Below are positions 23,601-55,500 of a DNA stretch of 64,000 bases, piece after piece. The stretch lies in NCBI GenBank assembly GCA_964035545.1, contig OZ037766.1:31689773-31753772 (forward strand), in the 5' to 3' direction. How positions within the stretch are numbered: position 1 is the first letter of the stretch; each line of letters begins with the position of its first letter. The position numbers and the translations under genes were made by a program. The notes under the pieces were generated by a model. That model did no database searches. It saw only the letters and a list, made by a program, of their open reading frames with translations, and was not told the DNA's origin. This DNA comes from Bugula neritina (lineage: Eukaryota > Bryozoa > Gymnolaemata > Cheilostomatida > Bugulidae).

Positions 23601-24657
23601 ATTACAGAAAGATATGCTGCCTCACAGCAATCATGCTCTACAGATCATGGCAAAGTGACGTCTGAATTTGTAACACCTTCTGCCCAGGTTGGTTTACATC
23701 TGGTAACCAAACTTGGATCTTACAATATAATCCAGTCTACTTGCCATTTTACAGTACAGTAGAGTATAGTAGGAGTTTTATGGTACAGCAGAGTATAGTA
23801 GGAATTTTACAGTACAGCAGAGTATAGTAGGAGTTTTACAGTACAGCAGAGTATAGTAAGAACTTCTTGAAAATGTGAAAACATTGCTGCTGGTGAATAA
23901 CTGCTTTAAACCAAAAAACAAGGAACGTTCTTTTAAATTTTTGAGTTTGTGTCCAAAAAAGCATTTAGATAAATTACTGAGAAAGCAATTTTTAACAGTT
24001 TCATAATTTTATGACAACATTGTGGCTAAACAACACTTCTTATGCCAACAGCTTGCAGATGTACACGATTAGAAATTTGTCACATAGAACCATACATTAA
24101 TTCTTCTTATAGTCTAGGTCTTGCCTTATGGAATTGAATAAAGTATGCTGTTTTTTTTGTGTGGAGAAATGTTGCAATAACTATGTAGTTTTGTTTCACA
24201 GACAGAGGTTGTGGATTCCCTCCATCACCAGAATACAGAACTATCTGCAGAGAGACAGAATCTCCCAAAGTTTACAAAAAGAAAAAACTATGCTCACGCA
24301 GCTAATAAGAATTCACTAAATAATACAAACTTATCTGGTCCACCTAGCTACGGCTGTGTGGTAGATGAAAGAGAAGACAACTCAACACTTGAGCGTTTGC
24401 TTGCTAACGAGGACTGCAGCTCAACTCTAGACTCTAGTAACCATGGAAACCTGCCAAACAATAATGAATCAGGATGTGGTGAACAAAACTCTCACGAGAC
24501 CAGAAGAGGTGCTAGTACAGTACCTCCACTGTGTCTGCTGCCCAGGACCTCCGGCAGCAGTGTTGAGACATGTCTGGTGTCTGACCTAAGTCCCCATGAC
24601 AAGAATGTCTCTATGAACAATAACGTGTTCTCAGTTGCATACGACACTTGCGTGTAG
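11392..24657 (+). CDS. VEGFR/PDGFR-class receptor tyrosine kinase (copy B)
   Basis: A single-pass receptor predicted to bind a PDGF/VEGF-type growth factor at the cell surface and phosphorylate tyrosines on itself and its substrates. Twenty-four coding exons (4172 bases, about 1390 residues) are assembled; the signal-peptide exon upstream is missing because 11392 begins in phase 1 after TTGGTTGTAG. Seven Ig domains, one membrane helix, a split kinase and a long tail give the class V (VEGFR) layout. D4 lacks Ig cysteines, as known for VEGFR, PDGFR and KIT. Kinase landmarks are all intact: [43 protein letters not shown] and RPSF. The tail has YNPMY, PPSY and a C-terminal TCV. Copy C is its closest relative. 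Family assignment is firm; orthology to one vertebrate member is not claimed. Confidence 0.9.
18333..18590 (+). repeat. 29-bp minisatellite starting exactly at the D7 donor of copy B
   Basis: Eight full 29-bp units start at 18333 and run in register to 18564, with a partial ninth. Each begins GTGATTGTA and ends TTGCACAG, so each unit boundary recreates ACAG|GTGATT, the sequence of the real exon end. Copy C has two units and a partial third at the same place (41798-41865). Confidence 0.93.
20008..20139 (+). repeat. 33-bp in-frame repeat duplicating the kinase exon donor (4 units)
   Basis: Four 33-bp units start at 20008, 20041, 20074 and 20107. Each contains GATATGAATAAAG|GTAA or a variant. 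Possible donors follow 20020, 20053, 20086 and 20119. The frame stays open across all of them, and each keeps phase 1. Using a later donor would add 11, 22 or 33 residues of ([11 protein letters not shown]) type in the strand 4-5 loop. Donors two and three read GTAAGT; the first and fourth read GTAAAT. Confidence 0.9.
20517..20671 (+). repeat. GT/GC microsatellite
   Basis: A long alternating (TG)n/(CG) tract in the copy B intron 20429-21404, directly beside the foldback element. Confidence 0.95.
20683..21342. mobile_element. Foldback/MITE-like element with ~227-bp inverted arms
   Basis: The left arm (20683-20909) and right arm (21115-21342) are near-perfect reverse complements. Both begin at the outer end with CGACATTTCACAAATG and carry an inner GCTCGACCGGGTCGAG palindrome-like motif. 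The 205-base centre is AT-rich and shows no transposase. The outer arms are themselves made of short repeats of GACAATTC(C/T)CAAATT type. The target-site duplication is unclear because the left flank is a GT repeat. It is a non-autonomous element inside the kinase intron of copy B. Confidence 0.9.
22056..22132 (-). mobile_element. tRNA-derived SINE relic
   Basis: On the minus strand TATCAGTGGTTAAAGC (A-box-like) is followed about 55 bases later by GAATCGAAACCAC (B-box-like). The body is too degraded to be a tRNA gene. It lies in a copy B intron. Confidence 0.4.
22502..22660 (+). repeat. ~55-70-bp repeat spanning the acceptor of the KWMALE exon, copy B
   Basis: Two to three degenerate units of CTGCCCTTTATTATGTAG followed by TGTTCACTACTCTACT end at the true acceptor (TATATGTAG|GGTCCACTACC, exon from 22648). 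Each unit contains a pyrimidine tract, TAG and an imitation of the first exon bases. The same architecture occurs in copy C at 45425-45600. Confidence 0.8.
23340..23490 (+). repeat. 48-bp repeat recreating the acceptor of the tail exon, copy B
   Basis: TTACAG|CATT(A/T) recurs with the final G at 23384, 23432 and 23480, exactly 48 bases apart. The last is the real acceptor. The spacing is a multiple of three, but the upstream units read CATTACATCATGTGTTAG and stop, so they are decoys. Confidence 0.88.
23747..23862 (+). repeat. ~30-bp intronic repeat TTTTACAGTACAGCAGAGTA
   Basis: About four units follow the 23688 donor by 60 bases. Each contains TTTTACAG, which resembles an acceptor. Confidence 0.8.
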
Positions 24658-25391
24658 CATGCAGTTAAAGTGACTCAGCAACTCAACATACAATGACCTA
24701 CATTTATTTGACATATATTGGTATGTCATGCTACTTATAATGACACCTACACTGACTATCATGTCTATCAGCAAGAACTGCTTCCGCTTTCTGTCATTAG
24801 ATCAGCTATAAATAGCTAAGACTTTCTATATATAGCAAACCACTTGTGAAAAAGAAGTAGAAACAGAATTGCTAGTTTGAAAAGTTAGGTCAGAACTTTT
24901 ATTTTATGTAAATATGACATGCATTATAATTTGACGGGTTTTAGATGGCTACTTTTAATATTTAGTTATATTCTTGCAATCAAATTTACCAAATAGCAGC
25001 AGTTGGTAATCAGAAAATCAATTTTATTCCTTTTTACTTTTTCTATATTGAAAGTAAAGTGAAAAAAAAATTTCATTTTAATTTTTTAGTTTCTCTAAAT
25101 TATCGGTTTTCGCTTACAGATTAGATTAGGAGTTACACAACAAACCTACAGCCGTTCTTCTGTCACTAATTTGTGACGTTTAGCAAAGTATTTAGACTGC
25201 ATAGTGAATTGTAACATATTCATAGTGATACACTCAACTCTAGGTACAGAAAAATCTTTTACCTAAAGTCCTATATTTTTTTGAAACATGGATATTATCT
25301 TGTAATCATTTAGTTATAAGGCATATAATATACATATATTATATCATATTTATTATAACATATTTATATATATTTTACTTTGTTTTTTTTC

Positions 25392-25397
25392 AATAAA
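25392..25397 (+). terminator. Possible poly(A) signal AATAAA for copy B
   Basis: A canonical hexamer 735 bases after the copy B stop, following a T-rich stretch. Distance makes it uncertain. Confidence 0.25.
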
Positions 25398-26723
25398 CAC
25401 CACTTGATATTGTTCCATCATCAAAATAAAAATAATACAATCTAGAGGAACTGTATTTGCTACACAATATTTGATGACATACTACACAATATTTGATGAC
25501 ATACTACACCATATGTAATGATATACTGCGCAATATTTGATGACATAATGTCAGATCAGAAAATGCATAGGGTTTGGTGTTTTTGCAGAGTAGATACTGT
25601 ACAATAATGTAATACATTTACAGAAAATAATATGCTAGTAATGACTATAGTAGAGTTAACAATTTGAGTAGGCTATGCGTGGTAAATAATTTACCAAGTA
25701 AATGTAATCTGATATAGTGGTGGCAAACTATAATTTAATTCCCAAAAAGTCAGAGTTCTTGGAAAATATGCTGTTCTTGAAACAGTAAATAATTATAGAT
25801 GTATGAGGCCTTCGTTCCTTTTTATGTTTAATTCTTACTTCTGTATTTCACAAGTTATACCTTTAAGATATTCCACCAACTTGCTGAAATGTGGTTCTGC
25901 TGGTGCTGAGGTTTGCCTGCCTCCTTGAGACTTTCAGTGAGATGACTGCTGTGACAGGTTGACGTAATTATAAATTATTATATTTGCTCCGTCACGGTAT
26001 GTAGACTACACTGTATCTACAAAATTCAAGAAAGAATGTGGAATACATAATATTCTGAAAGCAATGGACTTGTTACTTGAGTACAGCTGAAATTGAAATA
26101 TACAAATGAGCTAGGCATGATACTACATGTATGGAGATTGCTTTAAACAAGAAATGTATTTAACATACCAAACGTATGATTTCTAGCTCTTTGAATAATG
26201 CAAATATAATATGCATATGATATTATACAAGTAATTGTGGTATGGGGATAATTCTACGTACATGCTTCGCGTGTTGGGATCTGTAATTTTAACTTCTTCT
26301 TACATGAACATTAATTGGTAAACAAACATGGATAAAACTGGGCTATTTATTCAGTCATATTAACATATGGATGACATTTAATATTAATTATATACTTAAT
26401 AAATTATACAGATTTGATATAATCTGGTGTTTACTTCACTTAAAAAATCTAATATCTACAAAGTCAACACGTGAACAACTAGTACATATTTTTATATATT
26501 ATATAATCTTGCTATAAAAAAACATTTATTCCAGAATATGGGACATGGTAGAAATGATGTTGGTATAACTTATAATCCTTAAAGATCTTTATATGATCAA
26601 AGCCAACAAATTCCTTTACTCTCTTCAAAACTGAAAGCTGCCGGTCAACCAGCAACTTACCTGGTTGATCAATCGAATTAGAGTCGTTGCTAATAATACC
26701 TCAGAAATCCAAAACACCACGAC

Positions 26724-26870
26724 TATAAAAGGCAGCTCAGAGGCAGCAACAGTCGTCAACAATCGGAGAAGTCACAGTGTGTTAAGTTATTTTGTGACGT
26801 AATTTAAAATATATTTGACTGAATTAAATTTAATTAATTTCGGACTGAGGAGTTTCATTGTAAGTAACTT
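26724..26870 (+). promoter_or_regulatory. TATA-box promoter or LTR-like segment
   Basis: ACTATAAAAGGCAGC is a strong TATA box. About 30 bases later a GC-richer leader (AACAGTCGTCAACAATCGG) begins, and CATT|GTAAGTAAC at about 26861 resembles a donor. It could be a distal promoter with a noncoding exon for copy C, or a solo LTR. No start codon or open frame supports a gene of its own. Confidence 0.4.
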
Positions 26871-28903
26871 GATCTATTTTTTGTGATGTACTGATTCTTT
26901 TTATTAATATTTATTTTTGTTACTGTATAATTTGTACAAATTGGAAAGCTATCATTGAGTTAAGAAATTTATTTTGAAGTCACATAAATCACACTTGAAG
27001 GAATGTTGTTGAAATTGGGAATTTATTTGAGTTACATAAGTTGTGCTTGAGGAAATCCTTTGATCTTTAAAGTTACACCAAATTCATGTTTTACAGGCTT
27101 ATCAATTTTGTTGTCAGTATACTATACACAGCAAGATTTCAAAGGATCGCTAGGATATATTTATTTTATTTCTTTTGGGTTTGGTTATTATAATAATTTT
27201 ACTTGTCTTATAGTTTTTGTCTTCATATTATTATCAAATAGATATTCTAAACATATACAAAATTCATAGTTTCATTCATTTCCAGAGAGGCAGGCCCTAA
27301 ATTTGTCTCACGAAATGTATATCCTGAGTGCTACCATTACACAATACACATAGAACCACACATATTGTTTATACATGAATAATATTGCCAAACCAAACCA
27401 TAAATAAACATTTGTTTATTCTACAGTTGCTGGATTGCACACACTAATTTTAAAAGCAAAATTATCAAGTAAAATTTAAATTATTAATTGTCTCCCCTTG
27501 ATCAATTATTGAGTAAAAATTTATTTTAATAAATAATTTAATATAAATATATATAAATTAAATTTATTATAAAATTATTTTGTTTTTTGTTCGACAATAC
27601 TGCACCATATTTGATGATATGCTACATGCACTATATATACGACATACCACACTGTTTATGATGACACGAGTGTCATGCTGACAATGTGGAAGCTTGTCAT
27701 TACAAAAAATAAAGTTTACATGCAATTTTTTGTCGCTCTAAAATATAATATATAAGCTTGCAGTTGCTTTGAATAAGGATTTGTGTTACCTTGACTATAT
27801 ACTGATGAATATTCCATTATCTTCAGCAGTTGTAGTTGACATTAGTATACCGACTTGTTTAAAGTGCAGCTGTGGTTTACTCTCTTATTGCATATAATAC
27901 AAAAATTTGTGGCTTTGTATAAGGAAGTTTATTACTGACATATAAAGTGTATATATTTTGAAATGAATTAAATGCCTACAGAAGTTAACAAACATGAATA
28001 CCGAATTCTAGTAAATACTAAAACTTTATGTGAAGAGATAAATTTTGGTATTTTGCATCTGTCTGAAGGTTTTTGGTCGCCAATTTACACAAGTATAAAG
28101 TTTAAATAAAACATAATAAAGTCTTAATAGTATTGTTTTAAATTATATAGCACCGGTGTAGCAGCAAAATTTACAAACATTCTAGCTAAACTATTAACTA
28201 TTTATTGTACAAAAGAGCCGTGTTTTGAAACAATTTTTTTAGAAACAAAGTTTAGTAAAAGCTATGAAGTTATTTGCATAATAGTTTAAAAATCTCCAGA
28301 CTGTGTTTTTTATGGTCAAGATGCAAAACTGGATAGAGAAGATAATTGCTGCTTGTGCGTCCTGGTGATAATAATGTATAATGTTGTTTGTAAAGCACCA
28401 ATCAAACTAGCTAAAGAGCATTACATTCAAATAGCTTTTTTATACAATTTTCCATCACAAACAGCCATAATTTATCACAGCATGCTATAACTATAGCCAG
28501 TGTAAAAACACATCTGAAAATCGAGTATATCTGCGTGCAACTTAACATGGCGTATTTTACACCTAGTTAACACACACACATCTAGCACAGGCTACTACTG
28601 CCCAGGTAACTCCAGACAAAGCGGGTGGTTCACTATACCACCTTGTAATTAAAGAGTTCCTATGGTATAAGTCTTTGTTTACAGCTTCTGTTACAGTGAC
28701 AGTGTGATTGTTTATAGAGAACTGGTGCTGGTATTATCATCAGATACCAGCATATGCTGTGTAAGTCACGGTTTGCTGAACTGATACTATAGTAAAGTAG
28801 AGGTGACACTCTAACATACAGCTAGTTGCTGAGAAGGAGTAGGTGTGTGCAACTATAGACTGACTTCATTTTCAATCTGTCTGTTTTGGTGGTTGGAGGC
28901 AAA

Positions 28904-47928
<19,025 letters not shown>

Positions 47929-49580
47929 AAACCCACGCATTTGTAGTGTGGTGTGACAATAATAGTTTTTGTAGCGTGGTGTGACAATAATAGTTTTTGT
48001 AGCGTGATTAGATAAAGCTCATAGCTGTTTTAAAAGCTTGTTGAAATGCTATATCCTCTGTAAATAATGCAATGCTCATTTTATTGTGTTGAATGCTTAT
48101 TTATATACAAGACAATTTAGTTCTTAACATTTTGAAGCAGTATAGTGTTTGATGAAAACATTATGAGAAATCATGTAGCTCTTGTAGGACAAAGGTAGGT
48201 AAATAGATTGGCACATTTTTAGAGCCAACAACATTTAATGAAGGCTGTCACAAAGATCAAGTATAAATTTAGTGATTTTTATTTTCTGCTTCCAAACTTG
48301 AATAATATTTAGAAAAACTAAACTATAAGCCAGTCACGAATTTTTGTATTGAAGTGGAAGCAAAGCAAGTACTAGTGGTTTGGGTGTGACCTTGAACTAT
48401 AACAGTTTTATTTGGGCGTGGCTTAGTTGTATAGAGTTGAATAGAGTTTTACTCACTCACTTTTCATTTTTACACAAATCATTTGTTGTATTATATATAT
48501 AATAATATAATATGAAAGTGGCTAAATATTAGCATTCATATTAGTTATACATTATTCTGTAATCTATATACTCATGAATTAACTACAAATCAATCAATCT
48601 GAACCTACTTGTACTGGCATGGCAATCTTTTCAAACAATCTATGATATTCTTTATATTGTTATATATGATAATTTTATATTGTTCATTATAATTATTTGC
48701 TAACTTAAAACATATTTAATATATCTTTATATTGGCTGCTGATATTTCATGTATATTGAATGAAGTTTCATGATTATACTGTAAGCAACCAAATCAATGC
48801 CTACATATTGTGTGTATATAAATAAATTCGTATATCATATATAATATCTACATTCGTGTATATACATAGATATCTGTGTTGTATATAATATCTATATAAC
48901 ATAGATACAAGCTATACACATATGCTGTCTATATAATACTGATGTTATGCAAAGGTATGTTTTATTAAACATTTCAGAATAATAATATAAAATATTTGAA
49001 CTACTGATTTGCCAATAGGAATAACATTGCAAGGTTACTGCAATTATCTCTACACAAGCTTGGACTATATATATGAGCACTCTGTGAAATGCCAAGGTAT
49101 GACTCAATCAGACCACCAGTGTAGAACAAAGTCTGTCATGTTAGGCAGGTGCTTTTGTCACATGGACAACAGCTGCTAAATGAACCTTCCCATGATGCAA
49201 CAGTTAACTCCTTGGGTGAGTCATAAAACTCAAATCTCCATTAGTGGTTAAATTTGTTTAATAAGTTTGGTGAATCACAGAGGGTTGAGATATGTAATAC
49301 GTTTTTATTAAATAATGCAAAATTAAAATAAAATAAACAAATAAAATTGGGAAATGACAAATAAATAGGTCACTAGGCTCTACAAAAATAAATAGTTCAA
49401 ATTAGACAGAATTTAGCAAAGAATTAATCCAGTCTAGAGATCATGTAGCAAGTGAGAGATCAGGCATACTTCAATGATGAAAATAATATTCAAATTCTAA
49501 ATACATTGAACATATATTTTGGTAACGTCGGCAGGTCTTGTAGTCAATTGCTGCCTTTATGGAAAGACAGGGTATTCTTG
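47929..49580. other. Intergenic, shared 3' flank of copy C and the ZBBX homologue
   Basis: AT-rich with no gene seen. A direct repeat of about 32 bases (GTGTGACAATAATAGTTTTT) lies at 47941-48008. TTTATT at 49303-49308 could be the minus-strand poly(A) signal of the ZBBX homologue. Confidence 0.6.
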
Positions 49581-52500
49581 TTAGAGAAGGCTGACTCTCA
49601 TAGCCTCGTCTTGCATAATCAATAACTCAGTCTCTTCAAAGTCATCCATCATACTCTCTCTAGATAAGAAATAATTATAGCACAGTGGAGTACTATAGAT
49701 AACACTGTAACCACACTGTAGTTTAGATTAATGCAACTGTGTTGAAACAGGATACAGTTTATAAATAAACATAATTGAGCTAAACATGTCCCTGGGATCA
49801 CGTACTTCATAAGTTACAGAACATATATTTTCTACAGATCAAAATAATGTAACTGAAATCTAAAAATAAAATTAAGCTTTAGCAAAATTTCATAAGTATA
49901 ATATTTTGAAATAAATTGTGTTAATGAGAGAATAACTCCTAATTTTCAAGCTGAAAATGTTATCAAGGTTAAAGCGAGCACTACTTTAATATCAAATTCA
50001 AAACACAAGTTTTCAACTGGAAACATAACTAGTAAATATAATTTAGTAATAATAGGTCTTGCTAAAAATGCTATACTTAGATATGAAGACTAAGAGCTAC
50101 AGTAGAATAATGGCTATATAATATACCTCAGTCTATCAATATCCCGGTGAGTATCAGGAGTAGTAGTCCTTGACCTTGATGTTATTTCATTGTCCTCTAC
50201 TTCTGTATCTCCCTCAAGAACAATCTGTGATACCCGTCCATCAGCTAAACCAGGTCAAGTCGTCAGTATATATTAGCATGTAGTAAACCACCGCATGTAG
50301 TCACAGTATATCATATTACTAACTAGTACATCATATTACTAACTAGTACATCATATTACTAACTAGTACATCATATTACTAACTAGTACATCATATTACT
50401 AACTAGTACATCATATTACTAACTAGTACATCATATTACTAACTAGTACATCATATTACTAACTAGTACATCATATTACTAACTAGTACATTATATTACT
50501 AACTAGTACATCATAGTACTAACTAGTATATTATATTACTAACTAGTACATCATATTACTAACTAGTACATCATATTACTAACTAGTACATTATATTGAT
50601 AACTAGTACATCATATTACTGACTAGTATATTATATTACTAACTAGTACATCATAGCACTAACTGAGAATATACACGGTAATACTACCTAGTTCTTGGGT
50701 ACCTTGCAAACAGACTGCATTTTACACCAACATTGAATATAGGAGCAAATACCACCTGTTAGTCTGCCGGTCTGTGAAGCCAGTTCAAGTTCAAGGTCAT
50801 TCATAGCATTTATGTCATCGTCATTCTGACTGGCTAAGGGTAATATGATGTCATCGTATCGCGTCATATCGTCACCGTCAACCACTAAACAAGCCTTTCA
50901 GATTTTAGAAGAGTGGGAAGAAAACTCCCAAATTTCATGCAGAGTTTGGATTTTTACCACAACAACATAATGAAGTTAGCACTTAGTAACTCTAAAATCA
51001 CTGTAAATACAAATTATAAATTACTCAATGTGCAGAAATAAACTAGTTACACAGATAGTAATGAGAAATTTTTTTTGACAAATTGAGAATATTACTCTGT
51101 GAACAGATAACTCCAAACTGTACTGAGCCTACCTATAGGAGTGTGAGTGCGATTGGGAGTTGTGCTTCTTTCAGTGATTTTATTTGCTAGTATTTGAGAA
51201 CTTTCTCTACGAGCAGACGGAGGACGCACAGGGAATAGAGTGACAGAATCACCTTGACCTTTAGAAGGTACCTGTCGTCTCCTAGGTGTATAGCTGTGAT
51301 TCCTGGAGCCAGGTCGACTCGTATTGACAGAATCTCTGACTGTCGGTGACTCACTCACAGGAGAAGAGAGTCGCTCAGCCAATGACTGGATGATGGGCTG
51401 AGTAACACTCTCAATCCCTCTAGTAGTACTAGTAGAATCTCTACTAGCTGAGTACGAGTATTTGATCACAGTTTGCTCAGCCATGACATGGCCTTCAGTG
51501 GTATCAGACTTTTCCAGTAATATCTGTTGTTGAAAAATAAATTTAAGGTTAATTAAAATCTTATTTTCACACTTCTTTAGCAAGAATAATTGAGCGATGT
51601 TATAAAAAACTACTCAATCACTGAGATTAAACTTATAATTTTACTGCTTATCGCTTAAAATTAAAAGATTAGTCAAATTAGCTAAATTAGCTAAATTAGA
51701 TTCAACAAATTTGTAATTAGAGATGAAATCATTTTAAAAATTCATAGCTTGAATAAATTATTATTCATGAACACAACTTTGGAGATATTTTAAGTTGTGA
51801 CATCAAATACTTTACAGAAATGACCTGATTTTTAGAGGCTTCCTCCAACGTATGAATTAGCACAGAATCTTCAACATTGTTGCCAAGGCTACTGTCTGGC
51901 CGCCATGTCTTCCCACTTAAGGAGTAAACTAAAAACCAGGAACAAAAGCTAAATATAATACAATATTCTAAACATTTGGCCTTTTACACAGTTTTTAAAT
52001 ACAATCTCAATTGCATTTTTGATACAGAACAAAGCACCAAAATATGGTTTGAAAAAATTATTTTATCCTTTTACACAGACAACTATCATATAGCTTGAAA
52101 CAATTAGCATTAGCAATCTATAAAATAGATGTACTACTTAGTTAGTGGCAGTTACTAATTTTGAGTAATTAGTAATTAAAAATACTTAGTCATTACTAAT
52201 CACTAATGTTTAGCTATCAATTAGTAGTATAAGCTGTATATTAAACAGCTTAAAAATTACAAAATGTTTCATGTTTACTGATTCTTTTAAAGAAAAGTAA
52301 ACCTCGACACACACTTTTGTTACTCATCTGATGCTTTTTCATAGGAGTTCCAGGTGACAGCGGTTTTTCTTTTCTCGGTGTGAGAGTTCTTTCTTGAACA
52401 ACTTTCTTTACTCCAGCAGTAAAGAAATCACCTAAACCATCCATGTAACTAGTGGAATTAGCATAGACTAAATTCTCAGAGTTCTTATACCTGGCCAACA

Positions 52501-55500
52501 GATCCTTCATAGCAGAAGACGGGCTCTTAGTAAGGGTTCCTTCACTAAAATTTGACACAATTGAAGAACTTGCGCTATTTCTAATAAAATTATTACGTAA
52601 ATTTTATTGGAAATAATACAGCAATATTCAACAACATAGCAATATAGTAACATACCCGTAAGTATCGGCAGCCTTCTCAGCAGCAGTCCGTGGTCTCCTT
52701 GACCGATGAAAAGAAGTATTGGCCCTACTAGCTGGTCTATCGGCCCTACTAGCTGGTCTGTTGGCCCGACTAGCTGGTCTATCAGCCCGACTAACTGGTC
52801 TGTCAGCCCGACTAACTAGTCTGTCAGCCCGACTAACTGGTCTGCCAGCCCCACTAACTGGTCTGTCAGGCCTACTAGCTGGTCTGTCAGAATGAACCGT
52901 TGATTTCTTAGCTGTTAGCTCATCCTGACCCACTGTTTGTTTAGCTCTGCTCACTGCACGACTAAAACTTTTGCTGCCTTCAACAACTGATGACTTTCGA
53001 GTATCCGCCACACTTCCTACTAGGAAATCCGAAAGAAATAAAGAAATTAGAAAAATTAGTGATAGCGGTAGTGAAAGTAGTAATAGTAGGACTAGTTCTA
53101 ACAGCAGCAGCACGCAGTACATTTTACTCACAATATAATTCCAATTCAAGATTCTGACTTCTCAATAACTTTAAGAGAAATTATAATTTGAATGAAAATA
53201 TAAAACTTTTATATGCTGAGCTTATATACCACATAAAACAATAGCAAATTATTATTAGTTGTATGAACACAGCCACTCGAACAGCTTCTTTTCAAGTCAA
53301 TGAATTTCCCTATTGAACACACTGATGGCTATTATACTAAACCTACGCGTGGCTGTGACATCACTTCCTGTCGTCTCAACAGAGTCGGTCACATCAGTTA
53401 TTTGCAAACTAGAGCTAGGCTTGCTGGCTGGTGACCTAAAACATGACACAAACAGTTAGAACTCCTATCAGCGACTCCAAATGTTAACTAGTTTGACAGG
53501 AAGTACAACTGCATGTGTGTGAAATCATTCAGACTTACAGTAAAGCAGGAGTGACTACGGATTTGTGGAAAAAAGCCGTGCGAGCAGGAACCACTGTGGG
53601 GTACACTCTGTAAATGATAATATTGAAAAATAAATCAAAATGATAACCTGATCAAGAAATAAAGAGGTGAAATAGCTAAGGAAATCAAAAGACACTGAAA
53701 GTTGAAAGCAATTCATGTTGCAAATAAACTATTTTCTCACACTTACAAATAAACATTTTGCATAGAAAAGTATATTTACTTGTTTGGCTGAGTGGAAAGT
53801 GAACTAGCGTCTTCTGATACAATATAAGAACTTTCCGTATCAGCAACTGTATCGTCCATCTTGAATAAAAAGTGACAAAAGATGAGTGAATTATGCATGA
53901 AAAAAGGCTACTAAATTGTCACAAAAATAAAATATACGCTTAAGCATTAAGTTTTAAAACAGTCTGAACTGCTGTACAAACCCGTGTACAAACTGAAGTA
54001 CATATCTGTGAACGAGATTAGGAATGAACTTGTGTACTGGAGTACATAAAGTTACCTCTTCTACACTGACTTCCTGTATGTCAACTATAGTTGCTGCGTT
54101 ACTGGAGCTTCTTTCTACCAGATCAGGTTCTTGTAAAGACTGTTTAACGGTTGCTAAGATACGATCAAATGACACAACTTCCTCTGCAATATCTTCTTTG
54201 GAGTTGTCTACAAAAACAAAATTGAAAGTGCTACTTTTTAGCAAAATATTTGTTGCTTAATAAAAATAACAAAATAATAAAATTTTAAAAAGAGAAAATT
54301 ACACAGATGCCAGTCAAAATAGCCGACCCATTCTTTTAAAATAAGATATTTACTAAAATACCGTACAAAGTACAAATATTGTATCAAACATTATATTACA
54401 GCTCCAACTATAAGCTACCAGTAATCCATAACCATGCTGTAGTTTAGTCAATGCTCATCATATCTTGCATTGAATACAGGATTCATTAGAATGTAAAGTT
54501 TCCAACACTTTACCTGCAGCTGCATTCACAGCTTCTGTAGTCTGAGACAGAGGTTGACCAATCAGTGAAGGAATATCAGAACGTCTGTTTCTTTTGAGTA
54601 GTAACTTTTCAGCATAACTTAGCTCAGAACTATGAAACTTAGGCTGATATGTTGTGGAAGGCTTAGTTGAGCCACCCATAGTGCTGGTACCTTCATCCAC
54701 ATTCACTCCTAGAACACAGTCTTACCATTGAGAAAAGTTTCCAAACTCCCTTTTCAGTCAAACTTGAGTCTTATATCAAATCATTCATAAATGAATAAAG
54801 AAAAACAATTTAAGTAAAAATATCTAAAGTAAAGCTTACTAGGAGTGCTAACAGGGGAGACGACTGTGTTGCTAGGACGTTGAGTAGGACGTGTAGAAGG
54901 CTGTTTAGTCTCTCTAGAAGAAGTGAGAACAGTTGGTTTTATAGGACTAGGATCAGTGTTTTCTTTTCTCCACTCTGCAAGAGCTTGTTGGAACGACTGG
55001 GCAGCCTCATTCTCATTGTATTCCCCATCGAGTAAAGAATTTGTTGGTGCTTTCGATTTGCTACTTTCTGCTTTATTGTGCGACGGAGAAATTACCTGAA
55101 TAAAGAATAATAAGCATCATATCATGTAATGAGTGAAATAATAAAGTTCTATCAACTGTCAATCTATTTCAAGATGGAAGCACTAAATCTAATCCCCTTA
55201 TAATCAGTACTGTCCAAGGAGTGACTAAATTTAAATGAAAATACAAAACTTCAGAACAATATAATAATACATAAGTAATGGTTATGACATTTTTATGACA
55301 CAATTGTGCATTTTCATTCTAACCTTACGAGAGCGAGAGGTGCCCATAGCTTCCTGTTGCTCCCAAATAATCTTTGTTGGAGGAGGTAGTATATGATCTC
55401 CCGACCCTGTGACATCTTGTATAGGGGCAGAAGGAGTACTACCACCTAATAAAAAATGCCGTGAACTTCACAAGAAAATACAAAAATCAATTTTTTTATC

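Larger units (their letters stand above)
18802..24657 (+). other. Copy B membrane, kinase and tail exons
   Basis: Membrane exon 18802-18929 (helix around [18 protein letters not shown], then RKYCRRK). Juxtamembrane, glycine loop and VAVK lysine 19401-19626. Helix C to strand 4, 19901-20020. Strand 5, hinge and kinase insert 20294-20428. Insert end and helix E 21405-21520. Catalytic loop and DFG 21840-21962. Substrate-binding lobe 22648-22859 and 22983-23091. Tail 23481-23687 and 24202-24657. The kinase insert is short, about 40 residues. The activation segment has two tyrosines (VYKYQEY). The tail has NPMY, GPPSYG and ends DTCV. Confidence 0.88.
24658..28693. other. Intergenic gap between receptor copies B and C
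   Basis: Four kb of AT-rich DNA with no convincing protein gene. It contains a possible poly(A) signal for copy B (AATAAA, 25392-25397), repeated ACACAATATTTGATGACATA segments around 25460-25545 and a TATA-box promoter-like segment near 26724. Confidence 0.6.

Noticed and set aside
50305-50665. Regular 20-bp array considered as a CRISPR array
   Set aside because: Units are contiguous without spacers and lie in an intron of an animal gene.
54024-54260. 78-residue plus-strand frame
   Set aside because: Antisense shadow of the ZBBX exon 54056-54207.
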